A DNA stretch of 64,000 bases from Hyposmocoma kahamanoa (lineage: Eukaryota; Arthropoda; Insecta; Lepidoptera; Cosmopterigidae), in the NCBI RefSeq assembly GCF_003589595.1, contig NW_020653337.1, positions 617,898 to 681,897 of the forward strand, in the 5' to 3' direction. Positions within the stretch are counted from its first letter, which is position 1. Each line of letters begins with the position of its first letter. The position numbers and the translations under genes are program-made. This document shows, in pieces, positions 43,726 through 54,657 of the stretch. Under the pieces are notes generated by a model. The model was given only the letters and a program-made list of their open reading frames with translations, was not told where the DNA came from and made no database searches.

Positions 43726-44019
43726 TCAGAATCAAGCTTCACTGGTACTATAATTTTATCACTATATTATAATATTAATAGGTGATTTAAATCCGAAAAA
43801 AATTGTTTCACGGTAAGCTCATATTAATGCAAAATTTTTGAAATCTTTTGCCTGTATGGTTAGTTACGTACCTTTAAAAGAAAACATTGTAAATTTCTTA
43901 AACATCATTTAATTTTCAAGTGTTTTTTTATTCAATATCACGACGTTTTACCACTATGATATTATTATTTTTAAATTGCTCCATTGCTTTGTTGTAATTA
44001 TGAATAACATAGATCAAGG

Positions 44020-44130
44020 ACATAGAAAAAATTCCTTCGCTCCTTCCGGATAGCAGACCGTGCCAGACGCTACGCCAACTAATCATTAATTCTAAGTGTT
44101 CGATCTTTATAATTAAACATTATTTATTAA
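44020..44130 (-). mobile_element. SINE family B copy
   Basis: The complement shows 'gcgtctggcacggtctgc', 'gaaggagcgaaggaatttt' and 'ttcgatcttt' variants, diverged, without a clean B box. Confidence 0.5.
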
Positions 44131-44235
44131 TTCCCTTTTATGTACAATCAACAAAGTGAAAGCATGTGAGAGACTATAACTAACCCTGTCCCCCATTGTA
44201 TTGACCCTTTTTTTGTAAATAATTTGATTTAGCTT

Positions 44236-44697
44236 TTAAACGCCATTAGTGGACAAAAAATAGCTGCTGTGGGTGGCCGCTATTAACACTTCAACTTTGC
44301 TGGTAGTTTTACTGCGCTTTTCTATTAATAAAATAATTTTAACTATCTTTAAAGTTCTGACGGTTATATGATATTTATTTACATACACATATTTGCAGGT
44401 TGGGATGTAGACTTGTTGTATTAATTTTGATGTTTCCAATTTTTTAAGTTGCTTCAAAAGGATTGTTGTATGCTCTTTACAAACAGGACTATTAATCTCT
44501 AATTCTTTAATTGTTGTCGTGGTCAGGAGTTGAGGATAAATCCCGGAGATATGCAGAAGCGAAATCTTATGTACCAGTATTGGTTTGTAGACTGCATACT
44601 CTAATCCGATTGTCGGAGGGGTGCTAGTTATGGCCTTTTTTTCTAAACGATAAGTATAAGTATCTCTATCCAGTATAAAATCCTTTGTGTAGAACAT
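44236..44697 (-). CDS. unexplained 153-codon open frame
   Basis: An ATG at 44697 opens MFYTKDFILDRDTYTYRLEK and stays open for 153 codons to TAA at 44236. The frame is actually open upstream to about 44860 (over 200 codons), which is unlikely by chance at this composition. A CTTTTGCAG acceptor lies just upstream of the ATG. Residues are balanced, with Thr/Lys/Leu-rich stretches (ITSTPPTIGLEYAVY; IQQVYIPTCKYVYV). No signal peptide or motif recognised. It could be a lineage-specific gene, an exon, or a fragment of a transposon or virus-derived sequence; the sequence alone does not decide. Confidence 0.35.
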   Translation of the reverse strand: MFYTKDFILDRDTYTYRLEKKAITSTPPTIGLEYAVYKPILVHKISLLHISGIYPQLLTTTTIKELEINSPVCKEHTTILLKQLKKLETSKLIQQVYIPTCKYVYVNKYHITVRTLKIVKIILLIEKRSKTTSKVEVLIAATHSSYFLSTNGV

Positions 44698-44916
44698 AGC
44701 ACTGTACAACTGCAAAAGACAATACCGCAATAGAACAGGGAATAATTGGAGACTTCTGAAATGTGATGTAGGAGGCGGATGCGAAGAATTAGATAGAGAG
44801 GGTGAACTAGAGTGAAGAAAAACAGAAACATCTTGAAAAAAGTAGAAAACTAAAGAAGATGATCATCTCATTGACAACTTAACCGAAAATGTGTCTAAGA
44901 ATTGAAAATAACAAAA

Positions 44917-45100
44917 CTGCCTCATTGTCCGAACGGTTACCATACTCGACTGCCACCAGAGGTCGCAGGTTCGATTCCCTGCGTTATACGACACATTAAT
45001 AGCTCTCGTGGGTTGGGGTGTAATTTGTGTTTGTCTGTGTGTCCATTGCACCCGCGATACAGGATTTCCGTAATGCGAGGACATGGGTGTGTGCATTAAA
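44917..45100 (+). mobile_element. SINE family A, diverged copy
   Basis: 'ctgcctcattgtccgaacgg' (A box), 'cgcaggttcgattccctgcg' (B box), 'ttgcacccgcgatacagg' and 'aatgcgaggacatgggtg' followed by an A-run. The post-B-box 'gagaaatattt' segment is replaced, so it is an old or variant copy. Confidence 0.75.
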
Positions 45101-45281
45101 AAAAATATTGTCGAGACAAAGTAGGTATATTAGACCAAATGTAAAGTAGTGGGGGCTATATCGTATTTTAAGCACGCAACGAAGAGGCTTTGTAGTGAAC
45201 CTACTAGGTGACACATAGCTTTTAAATCGCAGAGTGCAAAATCGTATTATATCATTGTACATTACTCCAACGGCGTACACT

Positions 45282-45413
45282 ATGAAGAGCATCAATTACA
45301 ACCAAACAATAATGGCGGTCAGCCCGGTAGCTGGTGGTTTCACGCCTCGAGAAATGTTATTAATTGAGTGGCAGGTGACCACAAACCAACGCGGTTATCC
45401 TATAGATTTGGTT
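45282..45413 (+). CDS. candidate 44-codon first coding exon
   Basis: The ATG at 45282 opens MKSINYNQTIMAVSPVAGG and continues through FTPREMLLIEWQVTTNQ to a consensus donor GTT|GTAAGT at 45413/45414 in phase 0. The block is more GC-rich than its surroundings and an acceptor-like 'aaatcgcag' lies ~55 bases upstream. No downstream partner was identified and the product is not recognised. Confidence 0.33.
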
Positions 45414-46019
45414 GTAAGTAGGTATTTGTTTCGGTATAGATAGGTAACGTTGCTCTAGGCTAGGGGAAATAGATATTACTCAGGAGTATAAAGGGTGTCC
45501 GTTATATCTTTGGTTTTTCATGACCGGGTTCCTCTTGCCTACTTTCCTTATAGCTACGGCTGAGTCTGTGTTTGTGTGAAATGTCGTCTGAGTTTATTTC
45601 TTGATATTTTCTTTCTTTAACAAAGATGATAGAGCAAAAGTTCATTAGATCATGAAAAATTGAAAGTTCTCGATCATTTCTATTACAGTAAAGGAATATA
45701 TTCTGGGAATTGATGACTAATAACATTTATAAATGATGCGGTAATAATTATATTATTAGTTTTATTTTATAAAAAGTTTTCGTTTAATGTTTGTAACCTC
45801 TGTTTCTTTCAGTTTTTTATGGTGGGGTATTGTTGTAATAGATAAAGTCCGCACAGATAGAGAGTTTTCATTTAAAAATTTTTAGTTAATACTAACCAGT
45901 ACGAGTAAAAGAAAGGTGTTAATTATATAAATTTAGTGAAGGTGTCTGAGAATTTAATTTCACGCTGAGAGCATTACTGCGTTTAGTTTTGACGGGTAAT
46001 AAAGGTGCTGGTACATGGG
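45414..46019. other. AT-rich intergenic DNA
   Basis: No further exon of the preceding candidate could be supported here. Confidence 0.3.
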
Positions 46020-46175
46020 AGTTTGCAACTTATGTCTCTGGGTGTCGAGCGTAGTGGCGGTTACCCTCACATATTTACGATTTAGAGCTCTGACTGTCAC
46101 TGCAACTGCTATGGACAGGCGTGTCGCTTTCCACCAGGCACACGAGTTATTCATCTCGTCAGTTGGTATCACATA
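46020..46175 (-). repeat. dispersed repeat family D copy
   Basis: Complement: 'cgagatgaataactcgtgtg', 'gcgacacgcctgtccatagc', 'gagctctaaatcgtaaat' and 'acataagttgcaaactccc' follow the family order. Confidence 0.65.
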
Positions 46176-46257
46176 CAAAATGACAGAATGAAATGGCGCC
46201 TGATGTTGGACCCAAAATTCCCTTCGGTGTAATGTTAAAGATAACGGAATATACCTA

Positions 46258-46994
46258 ACAATACAATACAATACAAAAATTCTTTATTGTACACCAAAAA
46301 AGGAAATAAATACAATACAATTAAATTAAAAATAAGCGGTGGTACAATGGGCGGTCTTATCGCTTTAAGCGATTTCTGGCAGACAACCTTTGGATGGAAG
46401 TAATTATATAATTCATAGGAAAAAGACGGTGGTGTATGAAGAATTACTAAATCAACAGATAAAAATTGATAAATAAATACAAATATACATATATTATAAA
46501 TAAATAATAAAACCAATACATATATATGAATATCGTAAACTACTATATTCTCATACTTATAAATATAAAAAATTTCTAAAACCTAATTTCAAAACATAAA
46601 AATACCTAAGCAGTCCAGGTCACACTAAATTAAGGTAGTGTACTTTTACCATATTTTTGAATATATTCAATGATTTCGCTTGTTGAATAGACAAAGGTAA
46701 AGCGTTCCACAAACGAATAGCCTGAACAGTAAAGGACTTTTCGTAATACTGGGAGGTATGCAATGGCATCTTAAGTTGGAGAGTTGAAGAAGAGCGCAGA
46801 AGTCGGGGGTTGTATTGATGGGCGAATTCAAATCGCTCCTTAAGATAAGGTGGTGTGTGAGGAATGAATAAGATGCCATAGAGAAGATTAAGAATATGAG
46901 CATTCCGGCGAAGTCTAATAGGTAACCACATCAGCTCATTGCAATAAATGGAAACATGATCAAATTTCCTCAGACCATAAATGAAACGGAGCAT
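46258..46994 (-). pseudogene. LINE (CR1/Jockey group), ORF2 C-terminus plus 3'UTR
   Basis: Minus-strand reading from 46994 gives LRFIYGLRKFDHVS, LPIRLRRNAHIL, PPYLKERFEF, SFTVQAIRLWNALP and SLNIFKNMV before TAA at about 46620, the usual C-terminal tail of Jockey-superfamily ORF2 proteins. The 3'UTR has the palindromic 'atcgcttaaagcgat' motif and 'gtgtacaataaagaa', and ends in a (TTGTA)n-type pentamer tail (46258-46275). The frame is intact for 124 codons, but everything upstream is missing (5' truncation). Confidence 0.78.
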
Positions 46995-47903
46995 TTGTTA
47001 AACTTAATTTTAATAATATTTCTGATTATTATCCTACTTCTACAAAGCACAACAAATATAACAAAACATGTGTAAAACCCACATTTAATGGAATCTGTAC
47101 ACGGCATCTGTGCAGGTGCACACCTGCAGTTATGTCCCAATTGGACGGCGGCTATGAAATGTTCATTACGCGGACCATAAATACAGCGCTAGTTTCATTG
47201 TTAAATAAATAGCACAAAGGATATAGACGTCTAATGAATGTCATTGTGACATTGCATTTTATGTACTAAAATTTGGTCAGTCGTGTTTTAATATCACTAT
47301 ATGCATTTGAGCCTATCTCTAGCACTGGATCCATTATTAATTTATATTACCTCAAATGGCTTTGGTTGATTCAGCATAACAGTCAAAGTGTCGAATCAAT
47401 CAATTTAAAATATATCGCACTGTTAGTACAATAGTGTATCAACTCAAAAAGTGGATTTTTTCAGAATCGATAAAAATAAATTACTCACTTCCAGTCAAAT
47501 ATTATTAAAATTTATGTAAAGGATAAAGTTTATTTATTACAGACGTCGAAACAATTTCCTACTTGTCAAATAAAAGGAAAAAACAACTTAATTAACTTAA
47601 TTTTTTAGAAACTTACTTATTAAGACTGTTTTATCCAGAACTAGTTCGCAAAAAGTTTGTCTCATTTTGAGTTAAATAGATTTATTTTAAATGTTTCTTA
47701 CAATATTTTAGCTACGGTTCTATTGACGTACAGAGAATCAAATTTTACATTCAGAAATAGTATAATCGTGAATTTCAGATAATTTGAGTTACAACACTAT
47801 TGTAATAGCAGTGCGATATAGTAAAATTGAGGATATGCACTGATTACTAAACGGTGTGAAAACTCGATTCCAAAAAGTTCATGATAAAAAAAAACAACCT
47901 TAC
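46995..47903. other. AT-rich intergenic DNA
   Basis: No gene supported. Confidence 0.35.
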
Positions 47904-47965
47904 CTGAAAATTTAAAAAGAACACCGTTGTATTCAATAGATAACTTATGTATACCAATGATTTTT

Positions 47966-48069
47966 TTTATAACAACTGAACTAAACAGAACATGTACACT
48001 ATACGATATACANNNNNNNNNNTTTATAACAACTGAACTAAACAGAACATGTACACTATACGATATACA
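47966..48069. other. 10-N assembly gap flanked by an exact 47-bp duplication
   Basis: N at 48013-48022. The 47 bases before it (47966-48012, from 'tttataacaactgaac' to 'cgatataca') are repeated exactly after it (48023-48069). This is what results when two overlapping contig ends are placed side by side with a nominal gap instead of being merged. True sequence is probably 57 bases shorter. Confidence 0.9.
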
Positions 48070-48295
48070 TTTTTCAAATGGTTTTGATTTCGTATGTAAA
48101 AAAATTAATTCAGAAATAAAACCAGTGCCCTGTCGCTCGAACCAAGCAAAATGAAACTTATTAGTACGGGAGAAGTTTGAATTCCAACTGAGGTAGTGAC
48201 AGACTCTTAAGAACTTTAAGTTAAATCTGTTTTTATTAATATACAAGCACCGGACATTTAGCGGGACATAAAAGTGAAAATGTAAAATAGTAACA

Positions 48296-48685
48296 CCTTT
48301 TTCCACGTCAGGAGGTTTATGTCAGATTCGTACCGACTAAAACCTGGTGGCTTTGCCGACTCCGGCAGTGCCACTTTGGGAGATTACTTAACGAGTCTCC
48401 TTCTACGCCCTATGTTGATGAAGTACCGACAGGCAATGCACGTTATCCAGCTTCGAGGACCTCCTTTCGAGCACCGAATGTCCTGGAGGCATGCGGCGGA
48501 CATGTGCCTGCTGCCTGCGCCCAAACCCTCTGCGGCGGATCGGATAAGAGAACACATCGTCCTCCTGTCATCCGCTACGCCGTCGCCTTCGCTTCGCAGA
48601 AACTGCTTTCACAGTCGCTGTCGGCCGTACCCTTGACTACGGCCGGCAGCGACAGGTCGCTTCCAACCATTTTACTCAATCTTTA
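48296..48685 (-). pseudogene. R1-clade LINE 3'-end fragment
   Basis: On the complement, GSDLSLPAVV and SSFCEA parallel GSDLTLPSLV and SFCETV near the ORF2 C-terminus of the 12.3-16.4 kb element, followed by frameshifts. The 3'UTR has 'ggttttagtcggta', a GTCGG/CTGAC stem and 'gacataaacc', then jumps to CCTGACGT and a degraded A-run. Relative to 16317-16360 the second hairpin is deleted. GC content is high, so it also creates spurious plus-strand frames. Confidence 0.7.
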
Positions 48686-48721
48686 CTGAAATCGAAATTG
48701 AATAATAATTGTGATTTTTTA

Positions 48722-48995
48722 CAGAAAAATTCCGACCTCAAAAGTTCGTGAAATTACATCAATTTGCCAAGTTTTATTGAAATTGGTTACCGGAAAGTGC
48801 GCGAAACGGGATTTATCCCCTAGTGTGTTTAGAGGCGCGCCTTAGATATGGAATACTTTTAAATGGGACAATACTGCCTTTCCTGTAAAAACAGAATCAT
48901 TGAAATATGTACATAAATATCATAAGGAATTGCGTAACATTAGACACAAAACACAGCCGAATTGAGAACCACGAGGTTCTTTTTTTGAAATCGGT
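48722..48995 (-). repeat. repeat family E, copy 3
   Basis: Complement has 'aagaacctcgtggttctc', 'gttacgcaattcc', 'ggggataaatcccg' and 'aacttggcaaattgatg', matching 31555-31850. Confidence 0.6.
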
Positions 48996-51360
48996 AAATA
49001 AAAAGCATTTCTTTTAGATTTTGCGATACAGCAGGACATGCTGAAATTTAAAAATTGTAATAGTTCACATTGATTAACTGTTTCAACTAAAGTTTAAGAA
49101 GTTTACAAGCAACGCAAAATCAACCTCAAAGTACCTACTCGACAAAACTGTATTAGTAGGAAATTAAAACAATTGAATGAATAAAATGACAGCCGATAGT
49201 TTTTTATTTTCAAATTAGAGTTTAAAATAAAATAAGTAAAATAGTCATTGACTTACAATTATATGGACGTCGGGTCCGCGCTAAAAAGTGTCCGAACTTA
49301 TAGAGCGTTAAAATCGTATACAGAGCGTCATTCACGCTTTAGTCTTCGTTTGTTCGACTGACAGCGCAGCAAGCAAAATTAGACAGTACTGCGATGACAT
49401 TACATTTTAAATTCAACGTTTTAGCTTTTTCATATTCCTTACCATGTCACTACGTTTAAATAGGTTGACTTGGGACATTTTTTTCGTGGTTTTTGTATTA
49501 GACCCGTCGTCCATTTATTTGTAAGTCAATGAAAATAGTCGATTAGATTTCACACCATTTCAATTCACTACACCGATTTACTTATTGATTACGCGTCATT
49601 TGACAGTTGTCAAAATTCCCGCGTATTAAAAAACGTCACTCAGAAATTGAGGACGGCTCAACATCGTTATTAAGTCCTAATCAATCAAGTGCTTGGTCAC
49701 TTGAGATGGTATTATCCGAGACGCCGATGATTATAGTCTATTAATATAGAAGAGCTTGAGAACCATCTCGAGATCTGAGTGACATTTCAGCCGATACCCA
49801 TTTAATACCGGCTTTGAGGCTTGTTAATGAGAAACCAACTCGATTTGACATTATATGCTTTTGTCTTTCACATTATTCGTAGATATTAAAAATTTTGATT
49901 TTTGGTCTCTGGCAGCTATAAGGACCATTTTTGAATGAGAGAATATTGAATAACTTAAATCTACATTTGACACATAAGTAACCATTGGCGATGTAAGGTT
50001 TCTAGCAACTATTCCTATAGTTTCCAACAACAGATATTGTTCAGTAGAACTGCTTTTGATCACTCTTTTTTTCCCTGGAGTTTGAAATTTGGTCACAGTA
50101 TTTAATTAAATGGAACCTACCGAAAAAGATGACGTATAACGATTAGCTTCATATCACCTCCTATCATAGATAACGCGCTATCCGCGAAACAAAACTGAGA
50201 TAGGTGTAAATACGATAAAAAAACACACTGATAGGCAGAATGTATACCGAATTTCGTCGACTTGTTATCATCAGCGGTGGTCTGGGGTACCTCGTAGCAG
50301 TCGCACCATTGGCTGAGATGGTATTCGAGACCTCTGCTGATCCTGAATTTCCCCCCTTTTTATCTTCGACCCTTTTTTTTACTTATCGTGATTGATTTGA
50401 GCAATTACCTGAACAATTGACAAGGCGAGTGTGTTAATTTCGTGTTTTAAATTTATTTTTGTTATGATGGATTTTTATAGGAGTGCTGATAATTGTTGGG
50501 TGTAGTATGACGTATTTATTTCTATTTCAATCATCTCCCAGCATCACAGGTCTTAAATCAGAGGTAATATCAATATTCCCAAGCAGATTCTGCTACCTAT
50601 CGCTATCTTCTTGAGCCATCGTTTCGACAGTAAGCCAAGTTTTATGAGCTCATTGCTCCGCTACCCTAACAACAATGTTCGAGGCTTTAAACTTCTACGT
50701 ACAAGTATCTGGAGATAGGTCTCTTGAAATTGGCCTTCACTTACTTTCTGTCATCATAGGAAAATATGAGGCTGTCTTGCTTTATATCTTGAATTATCGG
50801 GTACCGCATTGACTAGCTCGACGAAGTCAAATGGTCTTTTGGAATTCCATGTAGCTAACATGATAAAATACTTTTCTCCTTTCTCCACTCCTATTTTAAA
50901 TTCTCGCTCTAATCTCCATTTTAAATGATATATTGCCGATTGAATCTTCTCGTGAAAACAGAGTATATTAAATGGAAGTTTAGAAAACATAGTGATATAT
51001 CAGGGAAGAAATAAGATATTGATGTAGCTGAGTTAAAATTTCACGCTTTTTCGAACTGTCTATTCAAAGTTGTGTCATTCGAAAAAATATCTTTTTTACG
51101 CATAGTTATAAAAGTAAAAAGACAACGCACACAAACCTTTCTAAAAATTTGTTGTTCACGTGTCTTGTAGGTTTTGTAGTTTGGTTTTTAAGCTCTTTTC
51201 TCGATGTATCGATAGATACTTACTCTAGTCCATAAAGTAGTATAGATAATTATTAATTGCTTGGAAGAAATGGCTATTACTTAAGTTACTGTTCTGCGTG
51301 GTTATAGTAATTTAAAAAAAAATATTTCATTAATTAATTAATTTATTTACATCTGTACTT
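48996..51360. other. AT-rich intergenic DNA
   Basis: 2.4 kb with no gene or repeat boundary that I can support. 50250-50345 is slightly richer in GC without a recognisable feature. Confidence 0.35.
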
Positions 51361-51369
51361 TTTTTTATT

Positions 51370-51520
51370 AATCATGTGACAGGATGAACAAGTTGCAGTG
51401 TCAATCGAATTGTAAATCGAAAAGATGTAGGGGTTCTGCCGCTGTAGTCGTCGCCGTGAGACATTAAATTGACAGATCACAAGTACGTAACTGCAGTTTC
51501 TCCAGCATCCTTACCTTTCA
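51370..51520 (+). repeat. dispersed repeat family D, diverged copy
   Basis: 'atgtgacaggatgaacaag', 'attgtaaatcgaaaagatg', 'gccgtgagacattaaattg' and 'ccagcatccttacc' follow the family order. Confidence 0.5.
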
Positions 51521-52010
51521 AAACCGGAGCACAGCTATTAGATTACTATAATATTGGTTCTTTTTGTTAGGGTCAACGTTTATTAGGTTTATCTCGGGAG
51601 TTGTACCGAGGTACTGGCCTGAAGCCACGTATGTGTCAGTGGGGAAGCGTGGATATACTATATAAGATATACGTGGATATATATAAGATTTCCGTTGAAT
51701 ACGATCTTGGGAAAAATTCTTAGGCAAGCCGATGGAATTTTTTAGGCAACCGTGTTATATTAATAGATAATGTATGTTTATTATTTGTTTTATACCTTAT
51801 TAAGTACATATTGTTGTATATTACATGAATGCATGTTTGATAAGAAAGCAATGTACTTAGTACCAACTAAGTAGGTTATGACTTGAAATAATAGGCATTG
51901 AATTCTATTAATCTTTTATGATTACGTACCTAGAACTTTAGTAAAAGAGATATGTACTAGATACAATGTTAGTGCAAATGTTAACGAAGTATTTATGTTC
52001 GTAAACATTA
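51521..52010. other. AT-rich intergenic DNA
   Basis: Nothing identified. Confidence 0.35.
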
Positions 52011-52011
52011 T

Positions 52012-52290
52012 CATCGTCATCATCATCAATACACTTATACGTCCCACTGCTGGGTACGGATCTTCTCTAGGTTTTAGTCTAAAGTCAATCACTCAAAGCG
52101 AGTTGGGGACTTCGCACCTTTTTCGAGGGTTGTGAACCCATCGCGACAAGGAAAATCCTTCACCGAAAAGCTCATGGCCAATTTCTAACTAAATTTCGCT
52201 CTTTATTTCCGAAAAACTAAGAGGTGCGAGCCCGGACTGTAACCCACGGCATCTGCTTGAGAGGCGGTAGGTCAAACCAAATTAGGGTAC
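52012..52290 (-). mobile_element. SINE family C copy 1 (RTE-like tail)
   Basis: From the left: a 'catcatcatcaa' run and 'cccactgctgggtacgg' (antisense RTE-type 3' tail), then 'gcgagttggggacttcgcac', 'ccgaaaagctcatgg' and 'ctgcttgagaggcggtaggtc' at the right, where the pol III head lies. Copy 2 is at 56262-56545. Confidence 0.7.
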
Positions 52291-52359
52291 CACGGATATG
52301 TACGTAAACATAGTTATAATATTAGACATAACTAGTTTATGACTTTACTGTCTTTTAAT

Positions 52360-52500
52360 TAGTAGCAGTAGAGCTTCTTGTGAAAGAATACGTCCAGGGA
52401 AGTCCTGACATCATTTACCTATTTCTGCTGCCAAGCAGTAACGTGAGCATTGCTGCGTTGCGGTTCTGAAAGGTTAAGGGTGCTGGTGAAATCACAGGCA
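52360..52500 (-). repeat. dispersed repeat family D copy
   Basis: Complement: 'tgatttcaccagcaccctta', 'gcaatgctcacgttactgct' (in part), 'ggcagcagaaataggtaaa' and 'tcctggacg' match the 3' half of the family. Confidence 0.6.
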
Positions 52501-52527
52501 TATAATAAACATCTTTTCAATGTAGGT

Positions 52528-52765
52528 ATCACGAGGGGAAAGAAACCGCCGCCCACATCCTACTGCAATGCTCCGGCGTGGCCAACTACAGGGCGAAATA
52601 CCTTGGAGTGCCTTGGCCGCTCCCCGAAGTCTTCGAAAAACCCAGTGTTGAGATTTTTGGATGAGGTTGGGTGGCACGAGTAGGTTCCTGCACCTAAAAT
52701 AGGCGCTTGGATGTCGAGTTGCGGACAACAGCCCGTTACACCATACCATACATCAGTATAATTAA
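52528..52765 (+). pseudogene. LINE ORF2 C-terminal fragment
   Basis: Plus-strand reading gives GKETAAHILLQCSGVANY and LGVPWPLPEVF, the pattern (H-I-L-x-x-C after an E-T-A block) seen in the C-terminal zinc region of R1/I/Jockey-type ORF2 proteins. After a stop, the reading shifts to LDVELRTTARYTIPY near the end. Short and broken. Confidence 0.55.
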
Positions 52766-54470
52766 ATTTTAAATTAAATTTTATTATTTAGAATTAAGTA
52801 TTCGTCATACTATAAGTAAACGTAATCATAACCACTAACAATAACTGGTCATGTCATCGTCGCGGGTGAAGCCATGGATAGAAGTATTTCACTTGAGATT
52901 TCAAATAAAGCATAAGGAAGCGATGCTAATCCAGCCCTCCAACACCTATATTTAAAATCTGACAAAAAGATACCTTTACGCGTCAAGCGCTCTTCTGACA
53001 AGTGGTCCTTGTTTCAAGTACCCTCGAGTGGGGAGGGGAAGTGGGGGGCGCAGAGGAAGTAAGCGTACCCTCCTATCGTCAACTTGAGGAGTCGGCGCCG
53101 GTCCGCAGAACCGATGGTTTCAGGTTCGAGACCAGACATCGACTTTAGGGAGGGTGCAGTGTGTTATCTCGAAATTTCATTTTTCTTTTGGTGTATGTTT
53201 CCCATGGTTTATGATTGTTTTGACAATGTTCGTGTCCGTTTGTTCGGATAATTTTCATGTTAGATTTTTTTTGTATTCTTGGAAAATGTATCACGGTAAT
53301 TTAAAAAATAACATAAATGAACAAATATTGTCATGTCATCGCTGTCTCTACAAAACGCTATTCCCGTATGATGTGCACTTGTAAAGAAGTTTAAATGAAA
53401 TATTTACGTAAGAAACTCAAGTTAAAATCCCAAAGCACGCTCTTAATTAATTCTTAAACTTCAAAACATTCAAGCAAAATCAACTGGAAAACTAACCCAG
53501 TTTGAACTATACCAGTTCAAAGCGAAAACAAAACTCAAACGAGTAACTTTGTTTATGGAACATCAAAAAAACATGTTGCTTTTTTTGTTGACTGCCATTG
53601 ATTTGGAACGACAAACTTGTGTTTGCAGTTACTTAAAAACGTTTGAGTTGGATAGGTGTGAGGGCGAATAGAATTTCACGAAATGTTGCCTAATAGTCTA
53701 TTTCGTCGAAGTGCGAATGCAGATTTGCTGGCGTTGGCATTGATTGACGGTTGGAAATTAGTGTATAGCAGTGCAAAGTGCAGTTCATTCATTCGGTCAG
53801 AATGAGTCATCCCAGACTGGATGTGTACGATGCAAGGGGCTTCACCGACGCAGTTTACGACAGTTTTTTTTATGATAACACCGATAAAGTTTGACGTCCA
53901 TTGATGTCTCTGTCCACAATGCCCACGAAAGTTTCATAACGACTCTGGGATGGATGCGACGCGGTGGAATTTGTGTTCTGCTTTTTTTGCGGACAGGATG
54001 CGAAGAGTGTACGCTAGAAAACTACAGGGTTGCCATGCTTAATGCTGTTTTTCGGACGTTTCGTTTTTGGTATGGTATGGTATGATAGTAGTCAGAGACG
54101 ACGACGTAGTAGAAGTAAATGAATTTCTATTAGACAAAATTGTTGGTGAACCATTTAATTTTTTTATTCTGAAGATTACCTGATGTATTTATCTAGAAAT
54201 TTAATATAATATTTAGGAACGGGTAAATGCTCCATGGTCACGAGTTCACTGGCCAACCGCAGAATGGTACTCATACCACGGCAGAGAATCAGTAACTATT
54301 GATTGATTGAGATGAGTCCTAAAATTTATCCCGGAAAACACGAGTTGCGGTTGTGCTTCGTACTAAGTTGGCAACCTTCTCAACTACTCGAGTCGTCCTT
54401 CTCAACTCCAAGTTTCCCAAGTATTTCGGGTCTGTGTGTGGGGTAGCAACACCCAGTGGCGTGGATAAGG
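52766..54470. other. intergenic DNA
   Basis: 53090-53140 contains a B-box-like 'caggttcgagacc' without a good A box. 54065-54090 has (TATGG)n. No supported gene. Confidence 0.35.
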
Positions 54471-54578
54471 GCCACAGCCACGACGCATGCGCGCTTGCCG
54501 CGGGGTCGATAGCAGCGCGGCCGCGGCGTGCAGCAGTCCGCGCCACGCCGGGCCCCCGCCAGCCCGCGCCGCGCCGCC
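54471..54578 (+). promoter_or_regulatory. CpG-rich promoter / 5'UTR of a secreted-protein gene
   Basis: A sharp CpG-rich block directly precedes the ATG at 54579 and ends in GCCGCC before ATG, a strong translation context. There is no TATA box. The composition shift from AT-rich flank argues for a CpG-type promoter. Confidence 0.5.
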
Positions 54579-54657
54579 ATGAGGGCGCGCGCGCTGCTTT
54601 CGCTGCTGACCGCGATTCTGGCGGTTACCTACACCAGCGCCGAGAAGAGCAAGTTCT
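54579..54657 (+). CDS. first coding exon with signal peptide, gene continues elsewhere
   Basis: ATG at 54579 encodes MRARALLSLLTAILAVTYTS, then A and EKSKF, and the exon ends in TTC T at a consensus donor T|GTAAGT (54657/54658), phase 1. The peptide is a textbook signal sequence (basic start, hydrophobic core, small-residue TYTSA cleavage site), so the product is secreted or membrane-targeted. No plausible second exon was found before the opposite-strand maltase-like gene begins at 55.7 kb; it may lie beyond the window, which would place that gene inside this one's first intron. The family cannot be told from 26 residues. Confidence 0.65.

Noticed and set aside
48319..48636. 105-codon plus-strand ORF starting MSDSYRLKPGG with high GC
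   Set aside because: It is antisense to an R1-clade LINE tail: the complement carries ORF2 C-terminal words and the conserved 3'UTR hairpin. The GC content comes from the LINE.
52492..52749. 85-codon minus-strand ORF
   Set aside because: Antisense to the LINE C-terminal fragment on the plus strand.
53110..53140. B-box-like 'caggttcgagacc'
   Set aside because: No A box upstream; not counted as a SINE or tRNA.
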